Assembly (NCBI GenBank): GCA_963678705.1
Contig: OY783209.1
Location: forward strand, 5,332,001 to 5,396,000
Direction: 5' to 3'
From: Panorpa germanica
Lineage: Eukaryota; Arthropoda; Insecta; Mecoptera; Panorpidae
DNA length: 64,000 nt
Shown here: one piece after another, positions 21,050 to 34,655 of the stretch
Layout of the letters: every line of letters starts with the position of its first letter
Position numbering within the stretch: the stretch's first letter is position 1
Translations under genes and position numbers: made by a program
Notes under the pieces: model-generated
Told to the model about the DNA's origin: nothing
What the model saw: the letters and a program-made list of their open reading frames with translations, nothing else
Databases searched by the model: none

Positions 21050-23100
21050 GTTTCAATAATTATGAACTTAAAAAGAAGTCCCTAAACACCCTGTATAAGA
21101 AACTAGAAGTCTTAAACTTATAAGAAACTGTTCTATAAAAAGTTTGACTTCTTTTCTTGTGTAAAATTACTTTTTTAGGTCTTGTACTTTTCCCTGTGTT
21201 TAATACAACAATATTGAAACTTACAACAAAAGGAAATACAATAGAACAAGATATGAAGGCTATACAAGTATCAAATTGGTTTTAGTTTTTTTTTTGTCAT
21301 GTTTTATAGTTTATTTTATAAATAAATAAATGGAAAATAATATTGAAAAGTATGGAATTGATATGAAGTTTTCTAGAACTTGGTTATCTCAAATAAAAAA
21401 TATGTCACTTCAGATTAATAAAGTGGTCATGTGACGTGGAACGTTTGAACGCTTCAAACTCGTATTTGATACTGGAAAGTTACATCAATATAAATTGTTT
21501 TTGCAATGGGTTTTTGTTTGATTTAAGTGCCATTCCCATTTACTAGTTTAATTTTTAGTTTTAATTTTTAATGTATTTTGTCGTGTGTTAATAATACACT
21601 TTACTTAATAATAATTGAGCTAAGAACCACTACAATTAACATGGTGATGTAAGGTCTTCAAATATTCAAATTTGTAGAAAATTTTTAGAATCTTCAGTCA
21701 AGTTCTCTATTTGCAGAGATGTAACTTCGTATCTGTTAAAAGTGCAATAAATTCTTTTACATGAAAGTTGTAGGTAATTTTATTGTCTATAAGATTGATA
21801 ATTACAACTTTTTTCGTAAGACCCACTGTTAAGGAGATATTGCCTAAAATATACATACATGTACAAACAGATATTTTAGATTGTATTTGTATCCCATAAG
21901 CATACTAAACTGAATAACTGCAGCAATATACCGGAAGTTTATTATGTGGCCGTCAGACTCAGAACTGTGTGAATCCACTTATTATAGAAGTAGAAGATAG
22001 TGAGACGAAGTACATAGTACAAAGACTAGGAGGACCTTAACAAAGAACAATCTACCATCACGAGACAAAAAGAAAAACGAACTACTTGTTATGTGAAGTG
22101 TGTTTTGTAATAAAGATCTACAAAAGAGATGGCAGCACTGAGCGCTATATGAGTATATGATAGAACACTAAAATTGCAGACGAATGTACTCAGACTTGAG
22201 CACTAACTATGAGATGATTGACAAAAAAGTGTGCTAGGAGAATATGAAAGAACAGAGAAATAAAAGCTGACATAAACACCATATTTATTTAATTAAGGTG
22301 ACCAGACAGAGAACAGCATGAAGTGTGATCTCATCGCGCTGGAGATCATTTTGTACTGCTGAATTTTGTTTTATTTTTGTTTCGCACACATTTAATTGCA
22401 TAATATAAGTTTATATATACACAGAGCTACATATATAGTTCAAATTACGAGAGTTCGGCGGTGACTTATACTTAAAAGAGGTTATAAGAGCGGTACAAAT
22501 CTATAAAACGATAATGATTTTTATCTTATTCGTTTCTATATACATTATAGAAAAATAAGTGAATAAGTGCTTTTTAGTTATATCGGCAGTTTATACCCCA
22601 CAATTTGTTTTAAGTATAATTCGCCGAATTAAAAAAAAACAACTTTAAGTTACTGTAAAAGGTAATTTACCATATTATTATTACGCAGATTCGAAGATCG
22701 CTATACTTTTATAACTATTCCAATTTATGAAAAAAGCTTATCCTGTACAAATTAAACAAATCGTTATTTCTAGATATGGTATTTCAAACCCTGGTATTTC
22801 TAATTACAGTTTTTTAATGCTTGCTTTAATTTATTAAAACACTGTTTATAAATATTACCTACTTAATAAATAATAAATCCTTAGACTAACGTAAATTTCA
22901 GAAGTTATAATAAAAAAACATAGTTCATTAACTAATTATTATTATAACAATACTAAAACTTATAACTAACTAATTAATAATCATCATTCCACATGTATAT
23001 TTTCGCTACATTACAGTTACATGTATTTAATGCGCTTTTAAAGATTAACTTTAATCGACTATATAAGTATGGCTTGATATTATTTAAAAGAATTCCTTTT
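21050..23100. other. AT-rich DNA without recognised genes
   Basis: I see no ORF, RNA gene or well-kept element. A motif reading CACCCTGTAT near 21090 may be the end of an unclassified inverted-repeat element. The only other shared patch is the 24-bp repeat near 21592-21616. Confidence 0.4.
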
Positions 23101-23104
23101 TTAC

Positions 23105-23215
23105 TTAATTCTATTTAAATTTAACCTATTTCTAGTCCTGAGTCTAATCAGGGACAACCTCCACAGTGCTGACAGTTTATATGGTGTCGTGGCCTCAAAT
23201 ATGTGAACAAGACCA
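23105..23215 (-). mobile_element. SINE tail fragment
   Basis: The minus strand reads GCCACGACACCATATAAACTG and GAGGTTGTCCCTGATTAGAC then CTCAG, parallel to the body of the SINE at 28355-28615. It is degenerate; family membership is an inference. Confidence 0.4.
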
Positions 23216-24029
23216 CATACATACGTGTCTTATCAGCACATGCAGTTATCAAATCAAATTTTTTTCTAAAATGTTTTTTCCAAATTTTAAAATAAACAAC
23301 CAATATATAAATATGAAAATAGAAATTAGTATACACCGTCTTCAGCATCACGAACTACTAAGTTCTTCAAACTACTGACAGTCTGAGATAAAATACGATT
23401 TCTTTGCATTAAGTATGCAAGCTGCATTGAACGTGTAGAATGTGTTGCCGGCATAGCAGGAGCACGACATCTCAGCGTGTAGGATTAAACAACTGTAAGA
23501 GTTTTCCATTGTGTTGTAGAAAGCATTTGAATGTCAACTTTTTAATATTCGATGCATGTATGTTCAACTGCATATAATATTTAAATTTATAAATGGATAT
23601 AAAATCGCAACGTAAAAATATAACACAAAATAAAAATAAGATGCAGTTGCATTTGTATTGATATGTAAATAAGTAAATCTAAAAAAAAAAAAAAATGCTT
23701 ACAAAATGTAATGGACGTATCTTCTTAAATCGAAATCGAGCGTCAACGCCTTAACGCTTTGGGCCATAGTGCTGTAAATATTTATATTAAAATATACTGC
23801 ATATATAGTACGCTATTTCAAATATAAGATGGAAAATGTTTTTATATTCTACATGTTATGTTCGTTTTGTTAAACGGGCTCCATTTGACCATAATGATTT
23901 TGTATTCAATACACATCAAGTAAAGCGTATGTATAACGCCTGCAGTCATGAGTATAGGCCACAAATATTACATACAAGAAAATTGTTTAGTAGATGAAAA
24001 ATAAATGCAAAGAATATTACATGCTCATC

Positions 24030-24057
24030 TGTGTGTGTGTGTGTATGTGTGTGTGTA
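24030..24057 (+). repeat. GT microsatellite
   Basis: (TG)n run of 28 bp with one TATG interruption. Confidence 0.9.
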
Positions 24058-24059
24058 TT

Positions 24060-25240
24060 GTCTATATTGAATAAAAATAACCAACTGCACACTTGTTATT
24101 TATTCTCTTTGTATGTATTTGCAGTTTAAATAATATTGTGCAGACGCTTTAGAGTTATAATCAATACAAAACAAATGTTTTGCATTTTGTTGAAGGCGTA
24201 AAATATAACTTTAGGAAATATTCGTCATGGTATTCAGTTTGTATACGAACCGAATAAGATAAATGACTTTTAAAAATGGCGTCTGCTTTGCAACATATCC
24301 ATTGTTATGATATTATTTCACAAATCATCTTCTTGAATTTGTCCTTGGGTTAAAATGCTCAGACCTAATGTCCAGGCTTAAAAGAGGTCTATTAGAGGTC
24401 TTATAAGAGGTCTTATTCTGTCTATAATTATAATTCCTCGACAGCATAATAGTCGGGAACGTTCGATTCCAGGACCTCCAGCATCCCAGTATATCATTTT
24501 AATTAAAATTACATTAACATCACCAGCTGAATTCAGAAAATCTTGCTACTAATACTTTGTAACCCATCCTCCATACAAAATGAACCCACCACGCTCTCCT
24601 GCTTTTCCCATTTTTAGAATCCCAACAACGTAACATCGCATAATACTCGAATAACTCTCAAAAGTCTTATTAAGTAGGATTAATTCATAATATGTATATA
24701 TCTAAAAGAAAAACATATTTTGGTTATATATTACAAACATACCTCTAGCTTTTCTTTTTTCTTTTTAACGTTGGTAAAAGTATGCATGTTCTTGAAAAGT
24801 GACTTCACTCTCGCAAATAAAATGTTAGAATTACATAAATGAGACGTCAGACAGATGTAGGACATGTGTAATCCATTACATCTCTGAGGAACATCTCGAG
24901 AGGACGGTTGGATGCTGTGCTATATGGTATAGTGTATAGTGGGTTGCTTGTATACAGGCGCAATATGTAGTGGTTTGTGTTTGGGGTGTATGGGGAACTA
25001 TGAATCTTTGTAACATTTAACTGGATTTAGTAGAACGTATAATGTTGAATATAGTGTTTATTATTAACGTGGAAATGTACGCAATAAAATCCCAGTTGTG
25101 TTAGAAATCGTTGCAAGCCTGAAGAAGATGATTATTTCTAGAACGTAGTAAATCAACAGTGGAACTGGGTCTTTTCTAGGCTATTAGAATTTACTAATGT
25201 CTAAATTTTTTTTTTTTTAAATCATAGATTTAAGAAGAGT
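24060..25240. other. AT-rich DNA, one tRNA-B-box-like remnant
   Basis: The only structured point is GTTCGATTCC at about 24462-24471, a perfect Pol III B-box core. The flanks do not pair into a T-arm and no A-box lies upstream, so it is at best a SINE remnant. Just before it, AGAGGTCTTA is repeated in tandem (24387-24416). Confidence 0.35.
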
Positions 25241-25244
25241 CTAC

Positions 25245-25340
25245 TGTCTAGTGGCGCAGTGGTCGAGACATTAACTTAATAGTCAGTGGTGTTGAGCACA
25301 TATATGATGCTACAAAACCATCGTGATAGTACTACGCATT
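25245..25340 (+). mobile_element. tRNA-like SINE head fragment
   Basis: TAGTGGCGCAGTGGTCGAGA is a good Pol III A-box (TGGCGCAGTGGT) of tRNA type. The expected B-box about 50 nt downstream is not recognisable, so this is a fragment. Confidence 0.4.
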
Positions 25341-25471
25341 AAATAAATACTCAATAAACGTACTAAATAATTTTAATAAAAAAGTAACTAGTATGCATTT
25401 GCCTTCCATTTCCTTTTTACGTTTTAGTTTGTTAATTATTACTGTTTGATATTTTGTATATTTTATATTTA

Positions 25472-25700
25472 CTACATTGAATTGCAAGTGAGTTTATACC
25501 AATGCTGATATATCCTGGCATGCTCACAGAGCAACTCTTCTAAGGCTGTGTCATCTTTTATCTCTTCTCGGCCATCTTGAAAACGCCATAAAAAATATTT
25601 GCCATATACTTTTTCTAATAACAGATAAATTTTGAATTTGTAGCACTTATCACTTTTTTGAAGAATCAAAGAAATTGATCTTTTACAAACTTTTTAAAAT
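25472..25700 (-). mobile_element. Mariner-like transposase fragment (second mariner lineage)
   Basis: The minus-strand frame reads ILQKSDKCYKFKIYLLLEKV, then YG, then FLWRFQDGREEIKDD. This resembles the second helix and the W--RF-DGRE-I-DD hallmark of mariner transposases of the SETMAR type. It is degenerate and carries no catalytic domain. It differs from the KRGRRDTD copy at 15.3 kb, so it is a separate lineage. Confidence 0.5.
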
Positions 25701-26430
25701 GCCTACAGAAACGAGAAGGAAAGCAACTGAAAGAAAAGCATTCCCGCTATACAGCTGTCGATCGTAAGACATTGTTCCATGTGAGACATGGGCAGACAAG
25801 GATCCCATGTGCAAATTTGTTTGTAGTTATCGAAAAATCTCAATATTTTAATATTTATTTAATGTTTTCAATGAATTGTTGAATATTTATTTATAGTTAT
25901 TTATATTTTAAAAGTTATTCGTTATTTTTGTTTTACAAATTTTGTATTTTAAGAAATAATTTGGATTTTGTTAAGATCGTTTGTAAATGGATTGGAATAT
26001 TTTCCTTTTCTTTTATTTATTTATGTGACATTATGTTTCTCCTTTGTTGGTTTCTTTTTTCCTACTTTTTGACGTTAAGCAATACGAAATAGGATTTATT
26101 TAAAAAGTATTCATTTAGGGGCATCGCATCACAAAGAAGCCCTAGCATATACACATACATAATACATATATACACACATACATTGTATATTTCATCGTCT
26201 TACATACTCATATAGGGTGAAAATAAATAGCTTCAGTATACCGCTTTTTTTCTCTTATGTACAAAAATGTTAACTTATTAAATTTTTGTTAAAATTAATT
26301 TTAAAATACCATGGTTTAGTATCACAACTTTAATATGTAAAATTGAAAAGAATTTAACGTCGATATACTTGTTTTGTTTGTAATAATGGGGTGTCATTTA
26401 ATTACAGCGTTTATTTTTTGTTTCACTCAC
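25700..26430. other. AT-rich DNA, no recognised feature
   Basis: Low-complexity T/A-rich sequence with ATACACA-type short repeats near 26145-26190. No gene or element is recognised. Confidence 0.4.
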
Positions 26431-26439
26431 ACTTACTTA

Positions 26440-26800
26440 TTCATTGTAGTGTTTTTGCCATTAGGCACACTACATTCTTTCGCCTTATATCATTAAGTTA
26501 CATACCATTGTGATTAATTACATTTCATTTGTGTTTCTTATTCTATCTACTCAATTTCTCCTGAAAAATAAGAATACAAAAACCACTACTGCTTCTCTCT
26601 TCCTCTTAGTCTCCCTCCCGTTTCTACCCTGCCATTCCTTCTCTCTATCTCCGCCTCCATTGCTTCCATTTAATACCTGCACAATCTTCTTTTCTCTTTT
26701 TACTCTTTTCTCACATGAATACTTAATGTGCTCCAGCGTTTCTATGTCTCTCCGCACACCTTGCACATCATTTTTACTCACACTCATTCTGTTTGTAAGG
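26440..26800 (-). mobile_element. 5'-truncated LINE, ORF2 C-terminus readable
   Basis: The minus-strand frame 26787-26551 contains VRRDIETLEHIKYSCEKR, then KIVQVLNGSNGGG. This is the clearest copy of the H...C C-terminal motif of this LINE family. The 3' UTR follows with AAGGCGAAAGAATGTAGTG and GCCTAATGGCAAAAACACTA. It has no RT domain and is a dead copy. Confidence 0.6.
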
Positions 26801-26814
26801 AGTGCAAGTTAGGA

Positions 26815-27110
26815 GAAGGAAGGTAAATGCAAAGAAATAAACGCAAAGTACTTAATAAATATTGCGAAAGAAAAGAGGATAATAGAAATGCTAGTACAGA
26901 TAAAAAGGGAACGTGAGAGGAGGGTAGACAGTGAAAGCCAGATAAAAGAATTGTTGACAAGAGACAGGGAAGGTTCGAAGTAGACAGAGATTGAATGGCA
27001 GTGAAACAAAGAGGTTAGAAAGCAGGAAGAGTAGGCAAGGACAGATGACTAAAAAGATCAAGGGGTTCAAGGTTCAAGGTTGTTTATACTTTGTAAATTT
27101 GGTAAAGATC
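26815..27110 (+). mobile_element. Purine-rich degenerate LINE-like fragment
   Basis: G/A-rich sequence of the same texture as the LINE copies, ending with a direct GGTTCAAGGTTCAAGGTT repeat. It lacks the diagnostic 3' block, so assignment is weak. Confidence 0.3.
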
Positions 27111-27114
27111 ATAT

Positions 27115-28350
27115 GAATTTATGTTAGAGTAAGGTTATACAAAAGCAACGCTAAGCAATTATAAGAAATATATACAATAATTTTTTGACTTTTGCTGATT
27201 TAGACTTCTTTCCGATGTGTGCTATTTACAAAATATCTTACATTTCCAAATGTAATGTGTTAAATGACTAAAACCTATCTTGCAAAATAAGTATACAATA
27301 CATTAAAATAAAACAAAAAGAAACATTACATAAAAATGAAATATACTACATGCGATATATATAAATATACGTAAATTTATATTGTTTGGGTCATAAATAT
27401 ATTAAAATTGAGTAGCTAAAACAGATTTTTAATTCTTACACCAAACTAATTCACATTCAATCACATTTGATTTTCCGGGTGTCTCTTTCCGACTTCGTAA
27501 TTCGCCCTTAATTTAATCCGGCTCTGATAACACATACAGTAGATGCTAGATTGTAAACAATTGCATAAACAATAAAGTAAGTGAAATGTATGCATAATTT
27601 CAACCAGTTCAATTCTCTAAAAGTTTAGTTTAGTTTATGAAAACTTTATTTTTATATTGTTTTTTATTTATCCCTTCTGGCTTGCATAGTTATGGCATTC
27701 TATTAAATGATGATATTTTGCATTTACTTAGCCTCAACTGTACTTAACTCGTATTCAGATTTCTCTGATAACCATACGTATCATCCCAGTTCTAGCTCGA
27801 GATATGTACTTCAAATATACGATGCTCTTTAGTTATTCATAAAAACTACAGAGAGTAGATTCGCGTTTTTAAAAACAAAAAGAGAAGTTTTGCATTTTTT
27901 ATTTTGGTATGGAAATAGGATTGAAAATAGAATAGGATTACTACTAAAATAAAATGAAAGAGCTATAATTTAAAAAAATAGTTATTTGTTTGTGTGAGTG
28001 TGTGTGGTGGTGAGGGAGAAGTTCATCTTATCCCGCGTCATAACTTTTATGACATTTCATTGAAAATAATTCGCGGTGTTATCGTATAGAGTTGAGTTTT
28101 GTTTCATATTTCATAGCAGCTTTATAAAATTATTTGTATTGTTAGGAATTTATTAGAAGATGAACTTAACTGGTGGTAATTAACAACGAAGTTTTCAATG
28201 TCAATTACTTGTAGAGACAGTTATTGTTTACTGACATTAATTGCTTTAATTTAAATTTAAAATTAACAAATAGCTTATATCTATTACATTTTAAAAAATA
28301 AAATAAAAACTGAGAATTATCCAATTGTTTATTGTTACTAACAGTTTTGT
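27115..28350. other. AT-rich DNA, no recognised gene
   Basis: No convincing ORF or element. A patch reading AATCCGGCTCTGATAAC near 27515 recurs in part near 35875 and 53675. Confidence 0.4.
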
Positions 28351-28354
28351 TGAT

Positions 28355-28615
28355 GACACAGTGAGCGAGAGCGTTGGTACTTAACCCTGACTGCTGTGTC
28401 TTCGAAGTCGATTCTCGCACCAGAGTTATATTATCTAGGTTTGGTTGTTATCAAGTTAAATTGATTATGTATATACATAATTATAAACTGATTAGACCAG
28501 TGATGTAACTGACATATATGAAGTCACAACACCACAAAAATTGTCAACATAGTAGAAGGTCTTTGCCGATAATACTCAGCATCGAAAATAGGCCGACGTT
28601 AAATAAATTAAACAA
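28355..28615 (+). mobile_element. tRNA-derived SINE, most complete copy
   Basis: The head has an A-box-like CACAGTGAGCGAGAGCGTTG and, about 50 nt on, a B-box-like GTCGATTCTCGCACC, the spacing expected of a tRNA-derived Pol III promoter. The body carries GGTTTGGTTGTTATCAAGTT and ends near GCCGACGTTAAATAAATTAA. Related copies are at 20915, 23105, 48228, 62491 and 63405; the reverse copy at 63.6 kb keeps a better B-box (GGGTTCGATAC). Confidence 0.75.
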
Positions 28616-28619
28616 CAAA

Positions 28620-31145
28620 AAATTCTAAAAATAGTTTTGTTCACATTTACTCAAGAAGCTCACGATTTTATACTTTTATCTTGAGCCAGGGTCGGTAGTT
28701 CTAATTTTAGAATATGTTGTGACTCCAGGTGTACCTCCATCTTAGTAAAATGGCAGCGTAAAATGATTATTTTGCAATATGTTCTTACTTGTGGGTCCTA
28801 CAACAAACATACTTATTCAATTTTGTAGAGAATAACATTTTCTACAATTACACGTACACACTATTTTTTATATATGTGATAGATATTGAGCTGCAGCGCT
28901 GAAAAGTAGAGTACTTTAATGAAAATTAGTATAGATTTAAAATTGCGGATGATATTCAACAATAAGTGCAAACTCCTACTATTTTAACGATATCTAAAAG
29001 AGTTTTTAACATTTAAAAACTTTTATTCAAATATTTTTGGTAAATAAATAATTACATATCACTCTTTCATGCTGCTGAAATATTACACTCATAGCAACAA
29101 CTTTCAAGTTTATATATATATTATCGTTGCTATAAAATGTAGAATGTTACAACAGTGTGGACGCAACTTTATCCAGGATATGAACGTTACATGAATATCT
29201 ATTGCATTATCCTTTTTCTGATGTCTACAATATTGTACGAGTAGTAACTGAAAAGATAAGAATAAAAAATAAAACTAAACATTCAACACAAGTTAGTAAA
29301 CACCTAATACAGTTTTCCACAATTTTCCCACCCCTCTAACTATTTTCTTATCACAAAACACAACTCTCACAATATCGTATTGACATTTGACACTAAACAC
29401 AAGGACTGTTGAAATTCCTGAAAACCATCCCCTTAACCTCCACCTCCACCTCCATCTAGTCTCGCTCCCTCTTATACACTCTGTTTTATTTCAAGTCCAC
29501 AACTCAGTGTGTGTCTCACATGACCCTATCACCCCTTCTAGTCGGTCTATCACCCCCCAGGGTGGTTTAGACGCTGTGGTTGCTTTCCAGGGAGTCACTG
29601 ACGTTGCTGAGGGATGATAAAGGTTCCAAACGGACGTCCATCCTAAGGGTTATATTCTGCAATCTAACATGATATGAAAAAAACGTATTATATTTAGTAA
29701 TATTGTTTGTCAGAATGTGAAATGGTAGTCGCTCTCGCTGTCATTGTTGCTGTCACTGTCACTGTCACTATCACAGTTATTGTCATCGTCATCGTCATCG
29801 TCGGGCAGACTGACAAATCCCTAAAATGGATTGTGAAAAGTTTGCTTAAATTAAAATATGGAATCCGGCAGTGGCGTGCTAATAACCAGAAACTTTTAAG
29901 AAACTAATAAGTTACGAAAAGGGGCGTTTTAAAAAAGGGTTTAGATTTTAACGGAGTTGTAGATTGTCCAATACACCCAGAATGCCATCGTGACAGTTAT
30001 ATGTTCCTGTGTTGCAGAGAGTAATCTCTAATTCATATAACCGATTAATGAATCAGGACATTGGCTAAAACAACCTGAACGTAATATTATTTCTTATTTA
30101 TCTTTTTGCATATAATTTTGCACTCTTATAAAAATTTACTTATAAAACATTTTTAAAGCATAGTTTAGAACCAGGGGTCGTATTCTTGAGTCTTGCGAGC
30201 AATGGTCCTGATCGAACAGATATGATTTATATGAGTGAAACATTTTACGAATCACTTTTAAAAGACTGTTCAGAACCTCCAGTGACTGCTCCATTAATGA
30301 TACGATATACAATTCTCTTCAATAATAAAAGAAAAACCATTCTTAAATTAGTTTTTTTGGTTTAATCTCTGTTTTGTATTTCTTATGGTATGCCACTGGA
30401 ATTTCTCAGAAATAAAATGATAATAAACAACAACAAATAATATCGCTTCATTATCTAATTTGATTTAATTTTCAAGTATCGTACTAACACTGTAAATATT
30501 CTCTTGACGTTTAAAAAAGCAAAGAAATGTATTTTTAAATAATATAATATAATATTAATATATATATACATATATACCTAATGATAAAAGATTATCATCA
30601 TTAAAAGTATATTTGTAGAGAGATCAAATTTAAAATAACGAAGTCACATCATTAGAGAGTGGTAAGCTCATTTCAATGACGCAGTATTCTAGTTAAAAAA
30701 TATTTTTTTTTTATATTTAGCATCACATAGTTTAGATAGGAAAGTTATCATTAGCTGTATTACATAAAAATATTAATATTATTCTTTTCATGAATTTCTC
30801 AAAAAGTCTGTTTGTATTTATTTTTATATAAATTCATATACCTATATAAATAAAAAGAACTTTACATTATCAATTAAAGTTTATTTATCAAATTATAATA
30901 TTCAGTAGCTACAAAACAAGTTTTTAATCTACATTATAGAAATTGACAAGAAGATTTAGAAAGATCGCTATACTCTTATCCTAAACAAATATTATTAAAC
31001 AAATAAATACAATGGTTATATCTAGACAGGATTAATTTTAGTCTGACCCTCATAAGCTATAGTATTTCTAATTACGGTTTAATATTTGTTTAAATCTTTT
31101 AAAATACTACCTAGAAAGATTGGCTACTTAGTAAATATTAATTTA
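28620..31145. other. AT-rich DNA, no recognised gene
   Basis: No exon or element was identified. The clearest structure is a hexamer repeat built on GTCACT/GTCATC at 29735-29800, which produces the apparent 66-codon frame there. Confidence 0.4.
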
Positions 31146-31280
<135 letters not shown>

Positions 31281-31604
31281 TATCTTCAACGTGACATATA
31301 CGAGAAATGCCAATATATATTCCACAGACAGTAGGAATAGAAAACCGAGTCAGCAGAATAAATGGCGAGGCTGGACAGGTCAAAGTGCCTTGATATTTAT
31401 TAACTGAAATACCATACCATACCCTTTAACCATTTACCCTTAATTCCATCTCCCTTGTCTGACGTAACTACCCTACAATGTACGGCTAAAACTATTCACC
31501 CTCCTTGTCTAGTTGGTATTAAGCTTTGGAACTTTTACATTATTTTATTAAAAAAATGGAAAGTCAGATTGTTGTACTCGTATAATATATCACAGGTAGA
31601 AAAT

Positions 31605-31705
31605 GTAACGTAATTTCAACTAGCTTGTTGTAAGCTAGCAAGTGGGAAGCTAGGAAGAAGTACAAATGAACATTGGAAACATTACAAGACAATTTCCTAT
31701 CCGAG
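31605..31705 (+). repeat. Dispersed ~75-78-bp repeat unit
   Basis: It contains ACTAGCTTGTTGTAAGCTAG and the ACATTACAAGACAATTTCCT box of the family. Confidence 0.5.
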
Positions 31706-31709
31706 ACGT

Positions 31710-34500
31710 CGATAAAAAGGCAATCTATGAAGCCATGGTGTACAGCTACCTTAATTTTTTTCTTTTAACATAATATTTTAATTGAAGCAACCTATTTTAG
31801 GTCTTGTGTTTTCATTTCTTTGGATGCCGATGGTTTAAAATTGTACATCGTCTAGTTTATTGCGTTCGAACTATGCCATCAACAGTTTCGAAAGCGCTAG
31901 CATCTAAATCAAACGCCTGAAAACATTAAGACTAATCCTAGCCAATGCCACGCAAATGTCGTCAGCATTGGCATATCTAACGATGTAATTCCTAATGCAA
32001 TATTATAAGTGCAAACTGTTGAATATTGACTTAATTAACGGTGGCCACAGTTTGGAGTCCCTTCAAAATCTTACTCGATTCTACTTCGATTCGTTTGCGA
32101 AAAAACAAATAATAAAGTGTTGCGCTCTTAGTGTTCACTCATAGCAATACTGAAATGGTGCACGCGAGTGTGAGGACTGTGTGCATAGCTATATCCTTCC
32201 CATTCTCTCGCCACCAATTCCAAATGAATAAAATATTGGTTTATATATGTTAGAAGACGTGTTATCTAACTCCTAAAATATTTTCCCCAAATATTTTAAA
32301 GTAATAAGAAACCCGTATATTGACATTCAAACAATATTCTCTTCTCAGCCACGTATTATCCTCATTGTTTCCTCCCTACCCTTCAAAATAAGCAAGCAGC
32401 ATTTCCTTCCCCTTCAAGTTTACTGCTAAGCAACAAATAAAATCCTTATCATTAAGTCTTTGTCCCAAGTTTTCAAGTTGTACTTCTTACTTATTACTTC
32501 CTGCCACACTGTTCTGTGAGAATACAAATATTTTATACATCTTAAGACCCACTTACATCACAATATTACAATAAATAGAGGGTTAAGAGCTCTCGAGATT
32601 GAAATACTTGTCAAATCAGATGAAAATAAGTATATAATGACAACATAGATTATTATGAAATTTAATTAAACTTATAACAATTGGAGTTAAACGATGTGTG
32701 CGTCGTTTGTGGGATGTGGGAGTAGGGAATGTTCCTGTACGAGTATATTATGTATTTAGCACACCTGAGTCTTTCGTGTTGTGTAGATAGACTTATTTAT
32801 GAACATGATGATAGAAAGAGATGAAACTACAAACACAGATTCTGCGCCAAATCTTAGGGTGTATAATATTTTCTTCATGTATTTGTTAAATATTCATATT
32901 TGCGAGATGTATAGAAGAAAGAGTTCTAACATATACAAATGGCGCTACTAAATACCGACGGTGTTACTAAAATAATGGTTCCACATCAACTTAACCAACA
33001 AATTTAGAAATGAATGACATGGCACAGGTATTGCAATGATGTAGATGCATTCAATAATAAACATAAATGGAAGAATCGAGAAAGGGAGGAGGACGTCGGG
33101 CGCAATGATCAGAATTGAACGATAGATCCATAGTGATGTTTTTTTTTTTTTTATTTGATGTTTTATTGCTTCTTGATGGAATGTCACTGTTTTTTGTGTT
33201 TCCTTGTTAGTGTTTTTTATTGTGCTCATTGGTAAAATATCTCCTTATAATATTTGGTTCCAGATTTTGACACCTTGTTTCTCATTTTTTTGATACTGTG
33301 ACAGGAGTCATTTTGTGGAAAATAATATACTTTACCGTTAGTTAATTTTATAATTTGTTCCCCTGAAGGTGACCTTGAATCGGGGGTTAAAAACTGCTAG
33401 TATCTTTTTCTAATAAAGTTAACTTTTCTATGATAAAAGGGTTCTTTTATTGAACATATAACTAGTGATTTTAATGGCGGTTCTAAATCCTTACCTAGAA
33501 TTATTATGTATTTTTATATACATGCATCTAAACTTCATGCTTTATTTGTAGAGATATTAATCTACTACAATGTGTAGAGCCAAATTCTTCTAGCCAAAAT
33601 GAAATTGAATTATAAGGCGGGTTATTTAGTGGAAAGGAAAATTGTGTGATTAGAATCAGAGCTAATTAGGAAATGGAAGAGTATGAGATGGGAAAGGGAA
33701 AGAAGAGTAAAGACGGTGCAGGATATTGAATAGATTAACGTGTGTCACTCTGGGTCGAATTTAAATATAAACAAAATAGTAAAGTGATTTTCAAAGTATG
33801 TAGTATCCTTAAAAATATTAATAAAAATAGGAAACTGATCCAATATTTCATTTTATTATACGTATAAACCCAGTCTCTACCAACAAATATAAAATTCGAT
33901 TTTGTTGGAAAACGAAATAAAACGAACAGGTAACCTGTTAAACAAGAAGACACAGTACTCCAGGGTTTAAAATGCCACAGCAGACAAGTTATTGTGACTA
34001 TTCTATATTAAAATCCACCCTAAACGAAACGTAGGGTGTTCAGTTCTTTCAACCACCACTGACTGAATTCAAGCATTCCCTGAGTAACCCTTGTTGAAAC
34101 TCGTGACTCGACGTAGGTCTTGCTGTCTCTCCACCCACCCACTTCCACAGACTGTCAAGCTCTCTTTCTCTCTCTCTGAACTAAATAAAAAATACTTGAG
34201 ATTTGTTTTTAGTCGTTTTGCATATTTCTATTTGGAAAAATTCCATACTGTCGAGTTGAAATCGTATACAGCTCTGAATATGTCTAACTGGACGGCTGAG
34301 TTATATTTTATAGATTTATTTAAATAATTTTTGTTGGAATTTCAACGTCTTTTGGAATTTTGTTTAATATTAAAACAATGGATATAAATAAACTTTGAAA
34401 TGTGTCCGGACTTTTCTTTTTGAAACGAAAACGTTGTTTGAAAAACTGTGCTATGAGTAGTAGCAGTTAGCTTTACGCTATCACCTCGTAGTACACGTAG
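31710..34500. other. AT-rich DNA, no firm gene
   Basis: It contains CCCCTGAAGGTGACCTTGAA ending TCGGGG (33360-33385), a hairpin of the kind sometimes seen at retroelement 3' ends, followed by TAATAAAGTTAAC, but no RT sequence. A small SINE-head-like patch (minus strand, GTACTGTGTCTTCTTG) sits near 33940-33960. Confidence 0.4.
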
Positions 34501-34504
34501 AGTT

Positions 34505-34655
34505 ATAAAATATGCCTTGGAATTAGCTTGTGTTAAGTTAGCAAGTGCGGACTTATGTATTACAAAAAAGTTTCTATATGATAAGTAGAATTTTAGCAAG
34601 TTAGCAATTTTATGAAACTTGCATAGCAAAACAATTTTCTACCTAGGAATTTGTT
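34505..34655 (+). repeat. Dispersed ~75-78-bp repeat, two units in tandem
   Basis: First unit starts TTGGAATTAGCTTGTGTTAA; the second, shorter unit starts TTTTAGCAAGTTAGC and ends AAACAATTTTCTACCTAGG. Confidence 0.55.

Noticed and set aside
24440-24500. Possible tRNA gene with GTTCGATTCC
   Set aside because: The T-arm flanks do not pair, and there is no A-box or acceptor stem; at most a SINE remnant.
33355-33440. CCCCTGAAGGTGACC...TCGGGG hairpin, reminiscent of Penelope-like element 3' regions
   Set aside because: No reverse transcriptase, GIY-YIG or full ribozyme core is nearby; the resemblance alone is too weak.
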